Notes: a model not told the origin generated them from the sequence alone. Positions 36,161-47,051 are shown, numbered from the stretch's first letter. The stretch is 64,000 nucleotides of DNA from Nitrospina sp. (GCA_018697205.1 JABHTG010000138.1:1-64000); one strand, 5' to 3'. Numbers and translations: made by a program.

Positions 36161-36958
36161 TTATTTCAATGCAATGAGCCCCGCAAAATTATTCCATTTA
36201 AAAAATATATCTACAGTGGTAAATCCTGCTTCTCGGACAAGTGTTATAGTTTTACTTAGTTTTATTGGGATAAGAATATTTTCTAGAGCATCTCTTTTTT
36301 TTGAGATTTCCATTTTTGAATATCCTTGGTCTTCTTTGAAACCATGATGCATTTCAATAAAGGTTTTGCTTAGAAGTTCATTTTCGCTTATGACTTTTTC
36401 GTTGAGAATAAATCCACCACCTGGAATTAAAGATTGGTATATTTTTTTAAGTAAAGGCGCTCTGTTTTCTAGAGGAATAAATTGAAGCGTATAATTCATT
36501 ACTATAGCGCACGAATCGTAGAACGGAAAAGAGTCGTCAAGATTGGCTTTTAGAAATTCAACAGAATTTTTGGGATCACTTAATTTATTTCGAGCTTTCT
36601 TTATCATTGCCTCAGAACTGTCTACCCCGACTAAATTAACCCTCGAAATAACTGGTATTGATTGAGAGAGAAGCAGCAATAGGGATCCTGTGGAACAACC
36701 TAAATCGTAGATATATTTATCAGATATGGCTAAGCGCTTGCACCAGTTTACTGTTAAATTTTGGCACTCACGATAAAGAGGAATGCTACGTTCTAGCATA
36801 TCCTCAAACACGTGAGCCACATCACTATTAAACTTAAACTTTGAAGGACTGTTTTTGTCTAAAAAAATGTCGTCTTTATGTTTTATAGCTTCATTCCTTT
36901 TGATTCGCTCTCTACGTGTTGTGGGACGAGTTGACGGAAGTCTGGGTAATATAGGCAT
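36161..36958 (-). CDS. cmoA: carboxy-S-adenosyl-L-methionine synthase
   Basis: 265 residues closely following the CmoA pattern: FxFNSDVAHVFEDMLERSIPLYR start, YDLGCSTGSLLLLL, MNYTLQFIPLENR and the MHHGFKEDQGYSKMEISKKRDALEN region, ending in NNFAGLIALK. It makes carboxy-SAM from SAM and prephenate for the cmo5U34 modification in tRNA. The partner cmoB is not in the window. Confidence 0.92.
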   Translation of the reverse strand: MPILPRLPSTRPTTRRERIKRNEAIKHKDDIFLDKNSPSKFKFNSDVAHVFEDMLERSIPLYRECQNLTVNWCKRLAISDKYIYDLGCSTGSLLLLLSQSIPVISRVNLVGVDSSEAMIKKARNKLSDPKNSVEFLKANLDDSFPFYDSCAIVMNYTLQFIPLENRAPLLKKIYQSLIPGGGFILNEKVISENELLSKTFIEMHHGFKEDQGYSKMEISKKRDALENILIPIKLSKTITLVREAGFTTVDIFFKWNNFAGLIALK

Positions 36959-37011
36959 ATAGATTGATGGCTGGTAGCAAGAATTAAATCTTTTAATTTT
37001 TTAAATTTACT

Positions 37012-38571
37012 TTATGGCCCAATAACATCATCACACTGAAGGGACCCTGACTTTACTTTGAATAATAATTTATTAATCGCATTAATATAAGCTAATCCAC
37101 TTGCTTCCATAGTATTTACTCCAATACCTTTGCCCAAAACTTCACGGTTGTTGCTCACAACTCTTACAATAACTTCACCTTGTGCGTCTCGACCCTTAGT
37201 TTTCGACATGACTTGGTAGTCAATTAGTTTGCATGTGAGCCCTGTAATAATATCAATCGCATTGCAGATTGCATCGATAGGTCCATCTCCTTTTGCTGTC
37301 GCTTCGTTACTTCCGCCATCTTTATTTTTAAGAATTACTGATGCTTTAGGAACCTTTCCACTTTCAAATGAACACTTTATGCTTTCTAGTTTATAAGTTG
37401 TTAAATCATCCTCTAAAGTCTTTTGTTTTTGAATGAGTGAAAGAATGTCTTCATCAAAAAGATCTTTTTTTTCGTCTGCGAGAATTTTAAAATCTTTAAA
37501 AACTTCATTTAGCTCAATGTCTGTCAGTTTGTATCCTAAATCACCAATTCTTTTAGATAATGCATTTCGGCCTGAATGTTTACCAAGAATTAGTTCTGAC
37601 TCCTCTATGCCAATATCCTTTGGGTTCATTATTTCATAAGTATCTTTTTTCTTAAGAAAACCATCCTGATGAACTCCAGACTCATGGGCAAAAGCATTTT
37701 TGCCAACGATCGCCTTGTTACGTTGTACAAAAAAACCAGTTAGGCTGCTCACTAATTTACTGCTGGGCATTATATGTTTGGTATCAATCCTTGTGTCCGC
37801 ACCAAAAAAATCTTTACGTGTTTTAAGGGCCATGACAATTTCTTCCATGGCAGCGTTACCAGCGCGTTCGCCTATCCCATTAATTGTACACTCTATCTGG
37901 CGTGCTCCAGCTTTGACAGCTGCAAGAGAATTGGCTACGGCCATACCAAGGTCATTGTGGCAATGCACACTGATCGTTGCTTTATTTATATTTTTTACGT
38001 TCGACTTAATACTAGATATGAGTTCACCAAATTCTTCAGGTACTGCATAACCTACTGTATCGGGAATATTTACAGTTTTTGCCCCGGCATCTATTACCGC
38101 TTCAATAACCTCAAATAAAAAATCTTGTTCTGTTCTTGATGCATCTTCAGGAGAGAACTCTATATCACCAAAGAATTTTTTTCCAAACTTAACTGCATCT
38201 ATTGCCATTTTTATAATCTCAGATTTGCTTTTTTGTAGTTTGTGTTCGCGGTGTGTTTTTGATGTTGAAAGAAATATATGGATACGGGGTGATTCTGCTT
38301 TTTCTAGAGCGCGAGCTGCAGACTCTATGTCTCTTTCCAAGGCTCGTGCTAAGCCTGCAATTGATGACCCTCTAATTTCTCGTGCAATTTCCTGTACGGA
38401 GTCAAAATCTCCAGGTGATGCTACAGGAAAGCCAGCTTCAATAACGTCAACTTTTAGGATGGATAATTTTCGAGCGATTTCCAACTTTTCTTTTCGGTTA
38501 AGACTTGCACCAGGGCACTGCTCGCCATCACGAAGGGTTGTATCAAATATAATGAGTCTTTCTAATGACAT
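37012..38571 (-). CDS. leuA: 2-isopropylmalate synthase
   Basis: 519 residues, full length. It condenses acetyl-CoA with 2-oxoisovalerate in leucine synthesis. The N-terminal DTTLRDGEQCPG, the metal-binding HCHNDLG and the GERAGNAAMEE motifs identify the TIM-barrel catalytic domain. The C-terminal (about 390-519) regulatory domain for leucine feedback is present. An AGAGG ribosome binding site precedes the ATG. Isolated from other leu genes in this window. Confidence 0.96.
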   Translation of the reverse strand: MSLERLIIFDTTLRDGEQCPGASLNRKEKLEIARKLSILKVDVIEAGFPVASPGDFDSVQEIAREIRGSSIAGLARALERDIESAARALEKAESPRIHIFLSTSKTHREHKLQKSKSEIIKMAIDAVKFGKKFFGDIEFSPEDASRTEQDFLFEVIEAVIDAGAKTVNIPDTVGYAVPEEFGELISSIKSNVKNINKATISVHCHNDLGMAVANSLAAVKAGARQIECTINGIGERAGNAAMEEIVMALKTRKDFFGADTRIDTKHIMPSSKLVSSLTGFFVQRNKAIVGKNAFAHESGVHQDGFLKKKDTYEIMNPKDIGIEESELILGKHSGRNALSKRIGDLGYKLTDIELNEVFKDFKILADEKKDLFDEDILSLIQKQKTLEDDLTTYKLESIKCSFESGKVPKASVILKNKDGGSNEATAKGDGPIDAICNAIDIITGLTCKLIDYQVMSKTKGRDAQGEVIVRVVSNNREVLGKGIGVNTMEASGLAYINAINKLLFKVKSGSLQCDDVIGP

Positions 38572-39119
38572 TTCTTAAAGGTTCCTCTAATAACTTGTTG
38601 AATAAACTAATGGTCTAAATAGTTTTGGCTGGCGAGTGTAAAAGGTTTTCTATTAGCTGCTGTCTTACTTATCAGGCACTTTAGTCAAATTATCCTACTA
38701 AATTTATTTCATTATACCCCCAATATTACATATGTTTAAGGTGTTTTCTGTATTTATCTTTAAGTTTTAAGCCGATTATTTATCACGTGAGCACGGCTAT
38801 TTATATTAATTTAAAATTAGGGGGAATTTTCGTTTTTTGCTATTTTTGTTAGTTGTTAAGTGATTTTAGCAGTATTTTTTGGTAGATAATTATTTTTTTG
38901 TAACTAAGTGATTCAATTGTGTACTTTAATTAATGCTATTAGTGTTATAAAATAACACTAATTAGTTGCAGTTATTTGTATGCATAGAGTAGCTAGCTTT
39001 AAGTCAATGTTTTTAATATAGGGCATGTTAATTGCTCCTATACACTTAATTCTAGTTTAATATTTAGACAGCGCTTATTTATTGAGTCATTTAAGTTTAA
39101 TCAATTAAAAATTTTCCAG
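38572..39119. other. divergent promoter region of leuA and gltBD
   Basis: About 550 AT-rich bases without a convincing open frame. An 11-bp perfect inverted repeat with a 3-base loop lies at 38938-38962 (ATTAGTGTTAT / ATAACACTAAT), 155-180 bases before gltB, and could be a regulatory site. No promoter was assigned. Confidence 0.45.
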
Positions 39120-42100
39120 ATGTCATATCCTGAAAAACAGGGTCTTTACGATCCAGGTAACGAAAAAGAGAATTGCGGGATCGGTTTTGTGACTAATATG
39201 AAGGGTAGAGGCTCTCACGAAATTGTCCGTAGCGGAATTGAAATTCTTAACAAATTAGAGCATCGAGGTGCTTGTGGTTCTGATCCTCTTACTGGTGATG
39301 GTGCTGGTTTAACGATCCAGATTCCTCATAAATTTTTTAAAAAAGAGTGCTCTAAGATCGATATCGAGTTACCTGAGCAAGGTAAATATGGGACAGGTCT
39401 TGTTTTTTTTCCAAAGGATGTACGAATTCATTCATTTCTTGATGTATTTAATAAGGTAATTAAGCAAGAGGGTCTATCTTTATTAGGGTGGCGCAAACTA
39501 CCTGTTGATAATACGACTATTGGGAAAGCGGCTAGAAAAGCGGAACCGGAAATATGGCAGCCATTTATCGGTCAAGGTGATCAACCGATTGAACAGAATG
39601 AATTTGAGCGAAGGCTCTATAAAGTTCGTAAGCTGGTTGGAAGAGAGATTCATTTTGCTGGGGAGGCAGAATACTTTGTCTCATTTTATATTTGCAGCTT
39701 ATCAACCAGAACTTTTTGTTACAAAGGTCAACTGATGTCGAACCAGTTAGAATCATATTTTCTCGACCTGAATGATCCTGATCTTGAGTCTGCCTTGGCT
39801 TTAGTTCATTCGAGGTATAGTACTAACACGTTCCCTTCTTGGGGAAGAGCTCAACCAATGAGACTGATTGCCCATAATGGGGAGATTAATACAGTCAGGG
39901 GAAATCAAAACTGGATACGTGCACGAGAGGCAATGTTTGACAGTACACTTTTTCCTGAAATAGACAAAATTCTTCCTGTTATTGCTCCTGGGGGAAGTGA
40001 TTCTGCAGACTTTGATCAAACTTTGGAAATGCTTGCGATGACTGGGCGCTCCCTTCCTCATGCAATTATGATGATGATACCGGAGCCCTGGAGTGAGCAC
40101 GATTTAATTGACGAAGAAAAAAAGGGATTTTATGAGTTTCATGCTTCCATGATGGAGCCGTGGGATGGTCCTGCATCTATTGCTTTTACAGATGGTGAGG
40201 TTATAGGGGCAATTTTAGACCGTAATGGGCTTCGTCCATCACGCTATATAGTTACGAAAGATGATCTTGTTGTAATGGCTTCGGAAGTAGGAGTATTGCC
40301 AATAAGTGAATCTAATATTTGTTTTAAGGGGCGATTGGAACCTGGAAAAATGTTTCTTGTCGATCTTAAAGAAGGGCGAATTATCTCAGATGACGAAATT
40401 AAAAAAAAGGTATTCACAAGAAACCCATATTCTCAATGGGTCAGAGAAAATCAAATAAATTTAGAGGATCTCTCTTCTAGTAAAAAAATACTCGCCGCAG
40501 ATAAAAGCAGTTTGCGTATGCGGCAGATTTTCTTTGGTTATACTACCGAGGATATCAAGTTTATTATTTCATCGATGGTTGCTCAGGGTGAGGAACCAAC
40601 GGGTTCCATGGGTAACGATACACCACTTGCAGTGCTTTCTCATCGGCCTCAATTATTATTTCATTATTTTAAACAATTATTTGCTCAAGTAACGAACCCG
40701 GCAATCGATTCCATTCGGGAAGAGCTAGTAATGAGTATGAGTATTAATCTTGGGAAAGAACAAAATCTGCTTGCAGAGTCTCCTATGCATTGTCAAAAAC
40801 TTAAGCTTACACATCCCATTCTGACAATAGAAGAAATCGATAAAATTAAATCTCTGGATCAGCAGAACCTAAAGTCAGTCGTACACTCTACAATCTTTCC
40901 TGTATCTGAGAAAAGCGGCGCTTTGAAAAAAGCAATGGAAGGTTTATGTTCTGAGGTGTCCAAGTCTATTGAAAATGGTGCGACTATTATAGTGCTATCT
41001 GATCGAGGAGTAGATAATGCAAATGCTGCTATTCCAAGTTTATTAGCTGTTTCAGGTGTCCATCATCATTTATTGAGAAACAAAACTAGAACTAAGGTAG
41101 GTATTGTTATCGAGTCTGGTGAACCTAGGGAGATGATGCATTTTGCATTGCTGATAGGTTATGGCGCTGGTGGGATATGTCCATACCTAGCTTATGAAAC
41201 AGCCGTGAAGACAGCAGAAGAAGGTATTTTTATTAAGGATACAAAGTCAGAAGATGTGATCCCTAATTATATTAAATCAACTCGTAAAGGTTTATTCAAG
41301 ATTATTGCTAAAATGGGAATATCAACTATTCAAAGCTATCGAGGTGCACAAGTTTTTGAAGCTGTTGGTTTGAGCGATGACTTTATTAACCAATTTTTTA
41401 ATGGTACGCCTTCTAGAGTAGCTGGTGCAGGAATTGATGTAATCGAAAGAGAAACTTTGGCGCGACATCAATTGGCTTATAAAAATATTGAATCTCTTCC
41501 TATTCCTCTTGATCCTGGGGGTAATTATCACTGGCGACGAGGTGGGGAAGAACACATGATCAATCCAAATTCAATAGCTCTTTTGCAGCATTCAACAAGA
41601 TCAAATGACTATAAACTATTTAAAAAATTTTCCCATAATGCTGATGAGGAAAATACAAGAAGATGTACATTGCGCGGGTTAATGAAGTTTAAAAAAAGAA
41701 ACCCTATTCCTATAGACGAGGTAGAACCAGTTTCTGAAATCACTAACAGGTTTTGTACAGGTGCGATGTCTATAGGATCTATTTCTAGAGAGGCCCATGA
41801 GACCTTAGCGATAGCTATGAATAGGTTAGGTGGCAAAAGTAATACGGGAGAAGGGGGAGAAGATTCAGCTCGTAATATTCTTGATTCCAACGGTGATTCG
41901 CGCCGTAGTAAAATTAAACAAGTTGCATCAGGTAGATTTGGTGTGAGTAGCTATTATTTGGCAAATGCAGATGAAATTCAGATTAAGGTAGCACAAGGAG
42001 CAAAGCCTGGTGAGGGGGGCCAACTGCCAGGACATAAAGTTTCTGAATATATTGCAAAAATTAGGAACGCAACTCCTGGAGTAACTTTAATTTCCCCCCC

Positions 42101-43643
42101 ACCACATCACGATATTTATTCAATAGAGGATTTACAGCAATTAATTTTTGATTTACATAATGCAAATCCTACTGCGGATGTAAGCGTTAAATTAGTTGCG
42201 GAAGTTGGGGTTGGGACAATAGCAGCTGGTGTATCTAAAGCTAGGGCAGAGGCTGTCCTTATAAGTGGGCATGATGGTGGCACAGGTGCTTCGCCCCAGA
42301 CATCTATCAAGCATGCTGGTTTGCCATGGGAGTTGGGTTTGTCAGAAACTCAACAAGTGTTGGTTTTAAATGATCTAAGAGGAAGAATTCGCTTGCAGGT
42401 GGATGGCCAGTTTAAAACAGGACGCGATGTGATTATCGGCGGGATGCTAGGAGCTGATGAAATAGGATTTTCAACAATAGCACTCATAACTATGGGATGT
42501 ATTATGATGCGAAAATGTCACTTAAATACATGTTCAGTTGGAGTTGCAACCCAAGACCCAGAACTCCGTAAAAAGTTCTCAGGTCTGCCAGACCATGTAG
42601 TTAATCTATTTACTTTTATAGCAATGGAGGTACGCGAAATTATGGCAGAATTGGGGTTCCGCAAATTTCAAGATCTCATTGGGCGAGTTGATCTTTTAGA
42701 TGTAGGGAAGGGTGCTGAACATTGGAAGTCGGCGGGTATAGATATTAGCAATATACTTTATAAGCCGGAAATGCCTGATACAGTCGCTATTTATAATAAT
42801 TGCAAACAAGATTTGAGCGCTGATCTTGATGATGCACTTGATCATCAATTAATAAATAAGGTCAAAGATACTTTAGAAAATAAAAAGTCCATTCATCTTG
42901 AGCATAGAATCACAAATACCCAAAGAGCAGTGGGCGCGATGCTTAGTTTTGAAATTTCCAAGAAATTTGGTGAAGAAGGGTTGCCTGAAGATACTATTGT
43001 CGTTGACTTCAAAGGGTCTGCGGGTCAGAGCTTTGGAGCGTTTCTTGCGAAAGGGATTACTTTTAACTTATTGGGTGACGCGAATGATTACGTGGGCAAA
43101 TGCCTTTCAGGGGGAAAAATCATTGTTAGTCCATCTCCTGATTCTACAATTGTTCCAGAAAAAAATATTATTGCAGGAAATGTAATTCTTTATGGTGCTA
43201 CAGGTGGAAAAATATTTTTACGTGGTTTAGTTGGAGAACGTTTTTGTGTTCGTAATAGTGGATGCCAAGCCGTTGTTGAAGGTGTTGGTGACCATGGATG
43301 TGAGTATATGACCGGTGGTATAGTCGTTGTCCTTGGAGAAACGGGAAAAAATTTTGCTGCCGGGATGAGTGGAGGAATTGCTTTTGTTTTAGACCGTAAT
43401 AAAAAGTTTGATCTGTTTTGTAACAAGGGTTTGGTTGATCTAGTCCCTGTAAAAGAAGATGAGGATGTCGTACAACTAAAGACTTTGATTAACCAACATT
43501 ATCAATATACCAAGAGTACGGTCGCAAAAAAAATTCTTGATGAATGGGAGATATCTTTAAGTCAGTTTGTAAAAGTTTTTCCTAGAGACTATAAACGAGT
43601 TTTACAAGAACGAAATCAAAAAATATTAAAAGAGGTTTCTTGA
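39120..43643 (+). CDS. gltB: glutamate synthase large subunit
   Basis: 1507 residues. The N-terminal class II glutaminase domain has its catalytic Cys19 (ENCG), which needs removal of an 18-residue propeptide. Central and FMN domains follow, with the GGKSNTGEGGED and QGAKPGEGGQLPG blocks, and the [3Fe-4S] cysteines of CIMMRKCHLNTCSVGVATQ. The GXGXG-rich GltB C-terminal beta-helix closes the protein. It makes glutamate from glutamine and 2-oxoglutarate with gltD. The next start overlaps its stop. Confidence 0.97.
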   Translation: MSYPEKQGLYDPGNEKENCGIGFVTNMKGRGSHEIVRSGIEILNKLEHRGACGSDPLTGDGAGLTIQIPHKFFKKECSKIDIELPEQGKYGTGLVFFPKDVRIHSFLDVFNKVIKQEGLSLLGWRKLPVDNTTIGKAARKAEPEIWQPFIGQGDQPIEQNEFERRLYKVRKLVGREIHFAGEAEYFVSFYICSLSTRTFCYKGQLMSNQLESYFLDLNDPDLESALALVHSRYSTNTFPSWGRAQPMRLIAHNGEINTVRGNQNWIRAREAMFDSTLFPEIDKILPVIAPGGSDSADFDQTLEMLAMTGRSLPHAIMMMIPEPWSEHDLIDEEKKGFYEFHASMMEPWDGPASIAFTDGEVIGAILDRNGLRPSRYIVTKDDLVVMASEVGVLPISESNICFKGRLEPGKMFLVDLKEGRIISDDEIKKKVFTRNPYSQWVRENQINLEDLSSSKKILAADKSSLRMRQIFFGYTTEDIKFIISSMVAQGEEPTGSMGNDTPLAVLSHRPQLLFHYFKQLFAQVTNPAIDSIREELVMSMSINLGKEQNLLAESPMHCQKLKLTHPILTIEEIDKIKSLDQQNLKSVVHSTIFPVSEKSGALKKAMEGLCSEVSKSIENGATIIVLSDRGVDNANAAIPSLLAVSGVHHHLLRNKTRTKVGIVIESGEPREMMHFALLIGYGAGGICPYLAYETAVKTAEEGIFIKDTKSEDVIPNYIKSTRKGLFKIIAKMGISTIQSYRGAQVFEAVGLSDDFINQFFNGTPSRVAGAGIDVIERETLARHQLAYKNIESLPIPLDPGGNYHWRRGGEEHMINPNSIALLQHSTRSNDYKLFKKFSHNADEENTRRCTLRGLMKFKKRNPIPIDEVEPVSEITNRFCTGAMSIGSISREAHETLAIAMNRLGGKSNTGEGGEDSARNILDSNGDSRRSKIKQVASGRFGVSSYYLANADEIQIKVAQGAKPGEGGQLPGHKVSEYIAKIRNATPGVTLISPPPHHDIYSIEDLQQLIFDLHNANPTADVSVKLVAEVGVGTIAAGVSKARAEAVLISGHDGGTGASPQTSIKHAGLPWELGLSETQQVLVLNDLRGRIRLQVDGQFKTGRDVIIGGMLGADEIGFSTIALITMGCIMMRKCHLNTCSVGVATQDPELRKKFSGLPDHVVNLFTFIAMEVREIMAELGFRKFQDLIGRVDLLDVGKGAEHWKSAGIDISNILYKPEMPDTVAIYNNCKQDLSADLDDALDHQLINKVKDTLENKKSIHLEHRITNTQRAVGAMLSFEISKKFGEEGLPEDTIVVDFKGSAGQSFGAFLAKGITFNLLGDANDYVGKCLSGGKIIVSPSPDSTIVPEKNIIAGNVILYGATGGKIFLRGLVGERFCVRNSGCQAVVEGVGDHGCEYMTGGIVVVLGETGKNFAAGMSGGIAFVLDRNKKFDLFCNKGLVDLVPVKEDEDVVQLKTLINQHYQYTKSTVAKKILDEWEISLSQFVKVFPRDYKRVLQERNQKILKEVS

Positions 43644-45115
43644 TGGGTTCCATAAAAGGATTTATGCAGCATGAAAGAGAGACCCCAATTTCGCGTCCAA
43701 TAGATAAGCGATTGCAAGATCATCTAGAAGTATATGACCCTCTTAGTGAAGAAAAATATATGGAACAGGGGGCTCGTTGCATGGACTGCGGAGTTCCATT
43801 TTGTCAAAGCGATAAAGGATGTCCTCTTGGGAATATGATTCCTGACTGGAACGACATGGTGTATCAAGGTAAATGGGAAGAAGCTCTTACTCTTTTACTG
43901 AAGACCAATAATTTTCCAGAGTTTACTGGACGTATTTGTCCAGCACCCTGTGAAGGTTCATGCGTCCTTGGTATCAATGAATTGCCGGTCTCTATATGTA
44001 AAATTGAAGAAGCTATTGCAGAAAAGGGATTTGATAAAGGATTTATAAAGGCTAATCAACCTAAACATAGGACCGGGAAAAAAATTGCGATTGTGGGATC
44101 GGGCCCTGCTGGATTAGCTTGTGCTGATCAACTAAATCAGGCAGGACATTCGGTAACCGTCTATGAAAAATCTGACCGAGTAGGAGGCCTTTTAATGTAT
44201 GGGATTCCAGGCTTTAAACTCGATAAGAAAGTGGTCAAGAGAAGAGTAAAGTTGATGGAGGATGAGGGAGTGACTTTCATTACAAGTGTCAATATAGGAG
44301 TAGACATACTTCTTAAAAAATTAGTTGATGACTTTGATGCTGTAGTGTTGTGTGGAGGATCAGAGAAACCTCGTGACCTCCCCATAGAAGGTAGGGACCT
44401 TGATGGTGTTCATTATGCGATGGAGTTTTTGCCACAGCAGAATAAACGTAATGAAGGTGATGTTGTTTCTAGGGAAGTTGCCATTGTTGCAAAAGATAAA
44501 AATGTTTTAATCATTGGTGGTGGGGACACTGGATCCGATTGTCTTGGTACCTCACTTCGACAAGGCGCTGAAAACGTTTATCAATTTGAGTTATTACCGA
44601 AGCCTCCTGGTGAAAGAAAACCAACAAACCCTTGGCCTCAATGGCCCATGATTATGCGGGTGAGTTCATCACATCAAGAGGCAAAATCTGAAATTAGACA
44701 ATTTAGTGTTTCTACAAAAAAGTTTTCTGGAGTTGAGGGAAAGCTTAATAAAGTTCATGCTTCTCAGGTAAAGTTTGGTGACCCAGATCCTGAGACCGGT
44801 CGGGCTCCATTAATTGAGGTACCTGGTTCCGAGTTTGAATTGGATGTCGATCTAGTATTGCTTGCTATGGGTTTTGTTCATCCAGTACATGAAGGAATGA
44901 TTTCTGAGATTGGTGTTAAACTTGATGATCGTGGTAATGTTTGGTGTGATGAAGATAAAATGACAAGTATTGATGGCGTTTTTGTTGCAGGTGATATGGC
45001 GCGTGGCCAATCCTTAGTTGTTTGGGCCATTGCCGAAGGGCGCGAAGCAGCAAGAGGTGTAGATAAATATCTTATGAATACAACTGTTCTTCCTCATAGT
45101 CAGTTTTTAAAATAG
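43643..45115 (+). CDS. gltD: glutamate synthase small subunit
   Basis: 490 residues from the ATG at 43643, which overlaps the gltB stop as TGATG; an in-frame TTG three bases earlier is less likely. The N-terminal cysteine-rich region ([24 protein letters not shown]) binds two [4Fe-4S] clusters. It is followed by FAD ([10 protein letters not shown]) and NADPH (GGGDTGSDC) sites. It passes electrons from NADPH to GltB. Stop-start overlap supports equal translation. Confidence 0.97.
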   Translation: MGSIKGFMQHERETPISRPIDKRLQDHLEVYDPLSEEKYMEQGARCMDCGVPFCQSDKGCPLGNMIPDWNDMVYQGKWEEALTLLLKTNNFPEFTGRICPAPCEGSCVLGINELPVSICKIEEAIAEKGFDKGFIKANQPKHRTGKKIAIVGSGPAGLACADQLNQAGHSVTVYEKSDRVGGLLMYGIPGFKLDKKVVKRRVKLMEDEGVTFITSVNIGVDILLKKLVDDFDAVVLCGGSEKPRDLPIEGRDLDGVHYAMEFLPQQNKRNEGDVVSREVAIVAKDKNVLIIGGGDTGSDCLGTSLRQGAENVYQFELLPKPPGERKPTNPWPQWPMIMRVSSSHQEAKSEIRQFSVSTKKFSGVEGKLNKVHASQVKFGDPDPETGRAPLIEVPGSEFELDVDLVLLAMGFVHPVHEGMISEIGVKLDDRGNVWCDEDKMTSIDGVFVAGDMARGQSLVVWAIAEGREAARGVDKYLMNTTVLPHSQFLK

Positions 45116-45161
45116 CTATTTAACCACCTACCTATTAAATGTGTGTGGGTGGAAAGGATAG

Positions 45162-45180
45162 ATGATTGAATCATTTTTTT
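45162..45180 (+). terminator. weak candidate terminator after gltD
   Basis: A short ATGA/TCAT palindrome (45162-45174) followed by six T. The stem is only 4-6 bp, so this is a low-confidence call, placed about 46 bases after the gltD stop. Confidence 0.3.
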
Positions 45181-45237
45181 AATTTCTTAATGAAAGGAGG
45201 TATTTTGTTATAGATAGAACCTCTTTCTTCGATTTAA

Positions 45238-46329
45238 TTAAAGTTTTAGTTTTTGAAAAAATCCCTTGAGTGTTTCCTTAATTGGATTGCCTTCGATTTC
45301 AGCAAGTTCTTGGAAAATTTCTTTTTGTTTCTTATTTAGTTTCTTAGGTGTTTCAACCATCATTTGAATGATTTGATCACCTCTACCATTCCCACGAACA
45401 TGGGGAATACCAGCGCCAGTGATACGCATCATCTCTCCAGATTGAGTTCCTGGCTTAACTTTAATAATCTTGCTTTCATCATTTAGTAGAGGAACCTCAA
45501 TTTCAGCTCCAAGTGCAGCTTGGGAAAACGAAAGATTTAAACGACAATATACATCGTACTCTTGGCGTTGAAATATTTCATCGGGAGCAACACGGATAAA
45601 TATATATAAATCGCCCGGTTGTAAGCCAGGCGGCCCCGCTTCTCCTTCGCCACGTAAACGTAATCTTGATCCATCGTTTACGCCGGCTGGTATAGTAGCG
45701 TTAATTGTTTTTTTTTCAGGAACCCTTCCTTCTCCATAGCATGTGTTACAGGGGTGTTCAATTAATTGTCCTTGGCCTCGGCATGCAGGGCAGGGGGATG
45801 CCATATTAAAAAAACCTTGCGTACGAACCACTTGTCCTGTCCCTCTGCATGTTGAGCAGGTCTTAGGAGATGTTCCAGCTTTTGCCCCGGACCCCTGACA
45901 AGAATTGCAATTCCCCTGTTTAGTGATATCCACTTTTTTTTCTGTACCAAAAGCTGCTTCAGTAAAAGAAATTGTCACATCTAGTCTCAGGTCAGCGCCG
46001 GTTTGTTCTCGGCGCCCACCACCACCTCCAAAAAAATCTTGGAAAATGTCACCGAAAGATGAAGCAATATCGTCAAAACCATGAAACCCGTTGAACCCTC
46101 TTCCTTTCAGTCCTTCATGGCCAAACTGATTGTATATTTGCCTTTTTTCAGGATCTTTAAGAACTTCATAGGCTTCTGCAGCTTCTTTAAATTTTTCTTC
46201 TGCCGTATGGTCACCTGGGTTTTTATCGGGGTGATATTTCATTGCCAATAGGCGGTATGCTTTTTTAAGCTCCGATTCTGAGGCCTGATTCGATACGTTT
46301 AAGACTTGGTAGTAGTCACGTTGACTCAT
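45238..46329 (-). CDS. dnaJ: chaperone protein DnaJ
   Basis: 363 residues with J domain (HPD at about 35), Gly/Phe linker, four CxxCxGxG zinc repeats (CNSCQGSG, CSTCRGTG, CPACRGQG, CNTCYGEG) and C-terminal client-binding domain. It works with DnaK and GrpE. Last gene of dnaK-grpE-dnaJ; only 8 bases from grpE. Confidence 0.97.
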   Translation of the reverse strand: MSQRDYYQVLNVSNQASESELKKAYRLLAMKYHPDKNPGDHTAEEKFKEAAEAYEVLKDPEKRQIYNQFGHEGLKGRGFNGFHGFDDIASSFGDIFQDFFGGGGGRREQTGADLRLDVTISFTEAAFGTEKKVDITKQGNCNSCQGSGAKAGTSPKTCSTCRGTGQVVRTQGFFNMASPCPACRGQGQLIEHPCNTCYGEGRVPEKKTINATIPAGVNDGSRLRLRGEGEAGPPGLQPGDLYIFIRVAPDEIFQRQEYDVYCRLNLSFSQAALGAEIEVPLLNDESKIIKVKPGTQSGEMMRITGAGIPHVRGNGRGDQIIQMMVETPKKLNKKQKEIFQELAEIEGNPIKETLKGFFQKLKL

Positions 46330-46337
46330 AAAACTCC

Positions 46338-46952
46338 TTACTTTTTCAACTTTGCAATTTTAACTTTAGCCGCCTTGATCAGCTTTTCCTTGAATCGGTA
46401 ACCTGTTTCAAGTTCTTCGACGATGAGCTCATCTTGAGATTTATCTTCTGTCTCGACTGTCAGAAAAACTTCATGAGATTTTGGGTCAAATTTTTCGCCA
46501 ACAGAAGAGACAGTTTCCACACCATTTTCTTTAAGCTCATTCGAGAATTGATTGATGACAAGATTGATGCCTTGTTGGAGAGAATCTAGATCTTTTGACT
46601 GCGAGGAAGATAGAGCAGCTCGTTTAAGATTATCGAGTATTGGGACTAATCTCGCAAAGAGGATAGCTTTGAATTGATCAAGCCGTGTCTCGTTTTCTTT
46701 TTGCAATCGAATTCTAAACGCATCATTTTCTGCATTTTTATCCTTGTATGCAGCGATATATTCTCGAAGTTTTTTGTCTTTTTCTTCTGCTTCATTTTTT
46801 AAATTTTCTACAAAATTAGGTAGTCTTTCCTCTATAGGTTTATTGGCGGTATCTTTATCGTTTGATTCCTCACTTTCATCAACCCAATGCCTGCGATCCA
46901 ATACTTTCATCTTGGGAGTTTCTCGTTTTTTATTTTTTTTAATTTCTGCCAT
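46338..46952 (-). CDS. grpE: nucleotide exchange factor GrpE
   Basis: 204 residues. An acidic N-terminal tail is followed by the long helix (about 50-110) and beta-domain with the FDPKSHEVFLTVE-type block. It releases ADP from DnaK. It lies 99 bases downstream of dnaK, with a 20-bp hairpin in between, and 8 bases upstream of dnaJ. Confidence 0.95.
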   Translation of the reverse strand: MAEIKKNKKRETPKMKVLDRRHWVDESEESNDKDTANKPIEERLPNFVENLKNEAEEKDKKLREYIAAYKDKNAENDAFRIRLQKENETRLDQFKAILFARLVPILDNLKRAALSSSQSKDLDSLQQGINLVINQFSNELKENGVETVSSVGEKFDPKSHEVFLTVETEDKSQDELIVEELETGYRFKEKLIKAAKVKIAKLKK

Positions 46953-46986
46953 AGAGCTTATAATGATTTGAGTTTAAGAGGTATAG

Positions 46987-47034
46987 AACTAAATTGTCCC
47001 TTGTCAGGTATTGCTGACTAGGGACAATTTAGTT
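46987..47034 (-). repeat. long perfect hairpin between dnaK and grpE
   Basis: Arms AACTAAATTGTCCCT (46987-47001) and AGGGACAATTTAGTT (47020-47034) pair perfectly over 15 bp. An inner GTCAG/CTGAC adds 5 bp after one T-T mismatch, with a 6-base loop. No T-run follows on the minus strand, so it may stabilise the dnaK 3' end or act as a partial attenuator. Confidence 0.75.
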
Positions 47035-47051
47035 ATTGTATTTTGTGGGTA

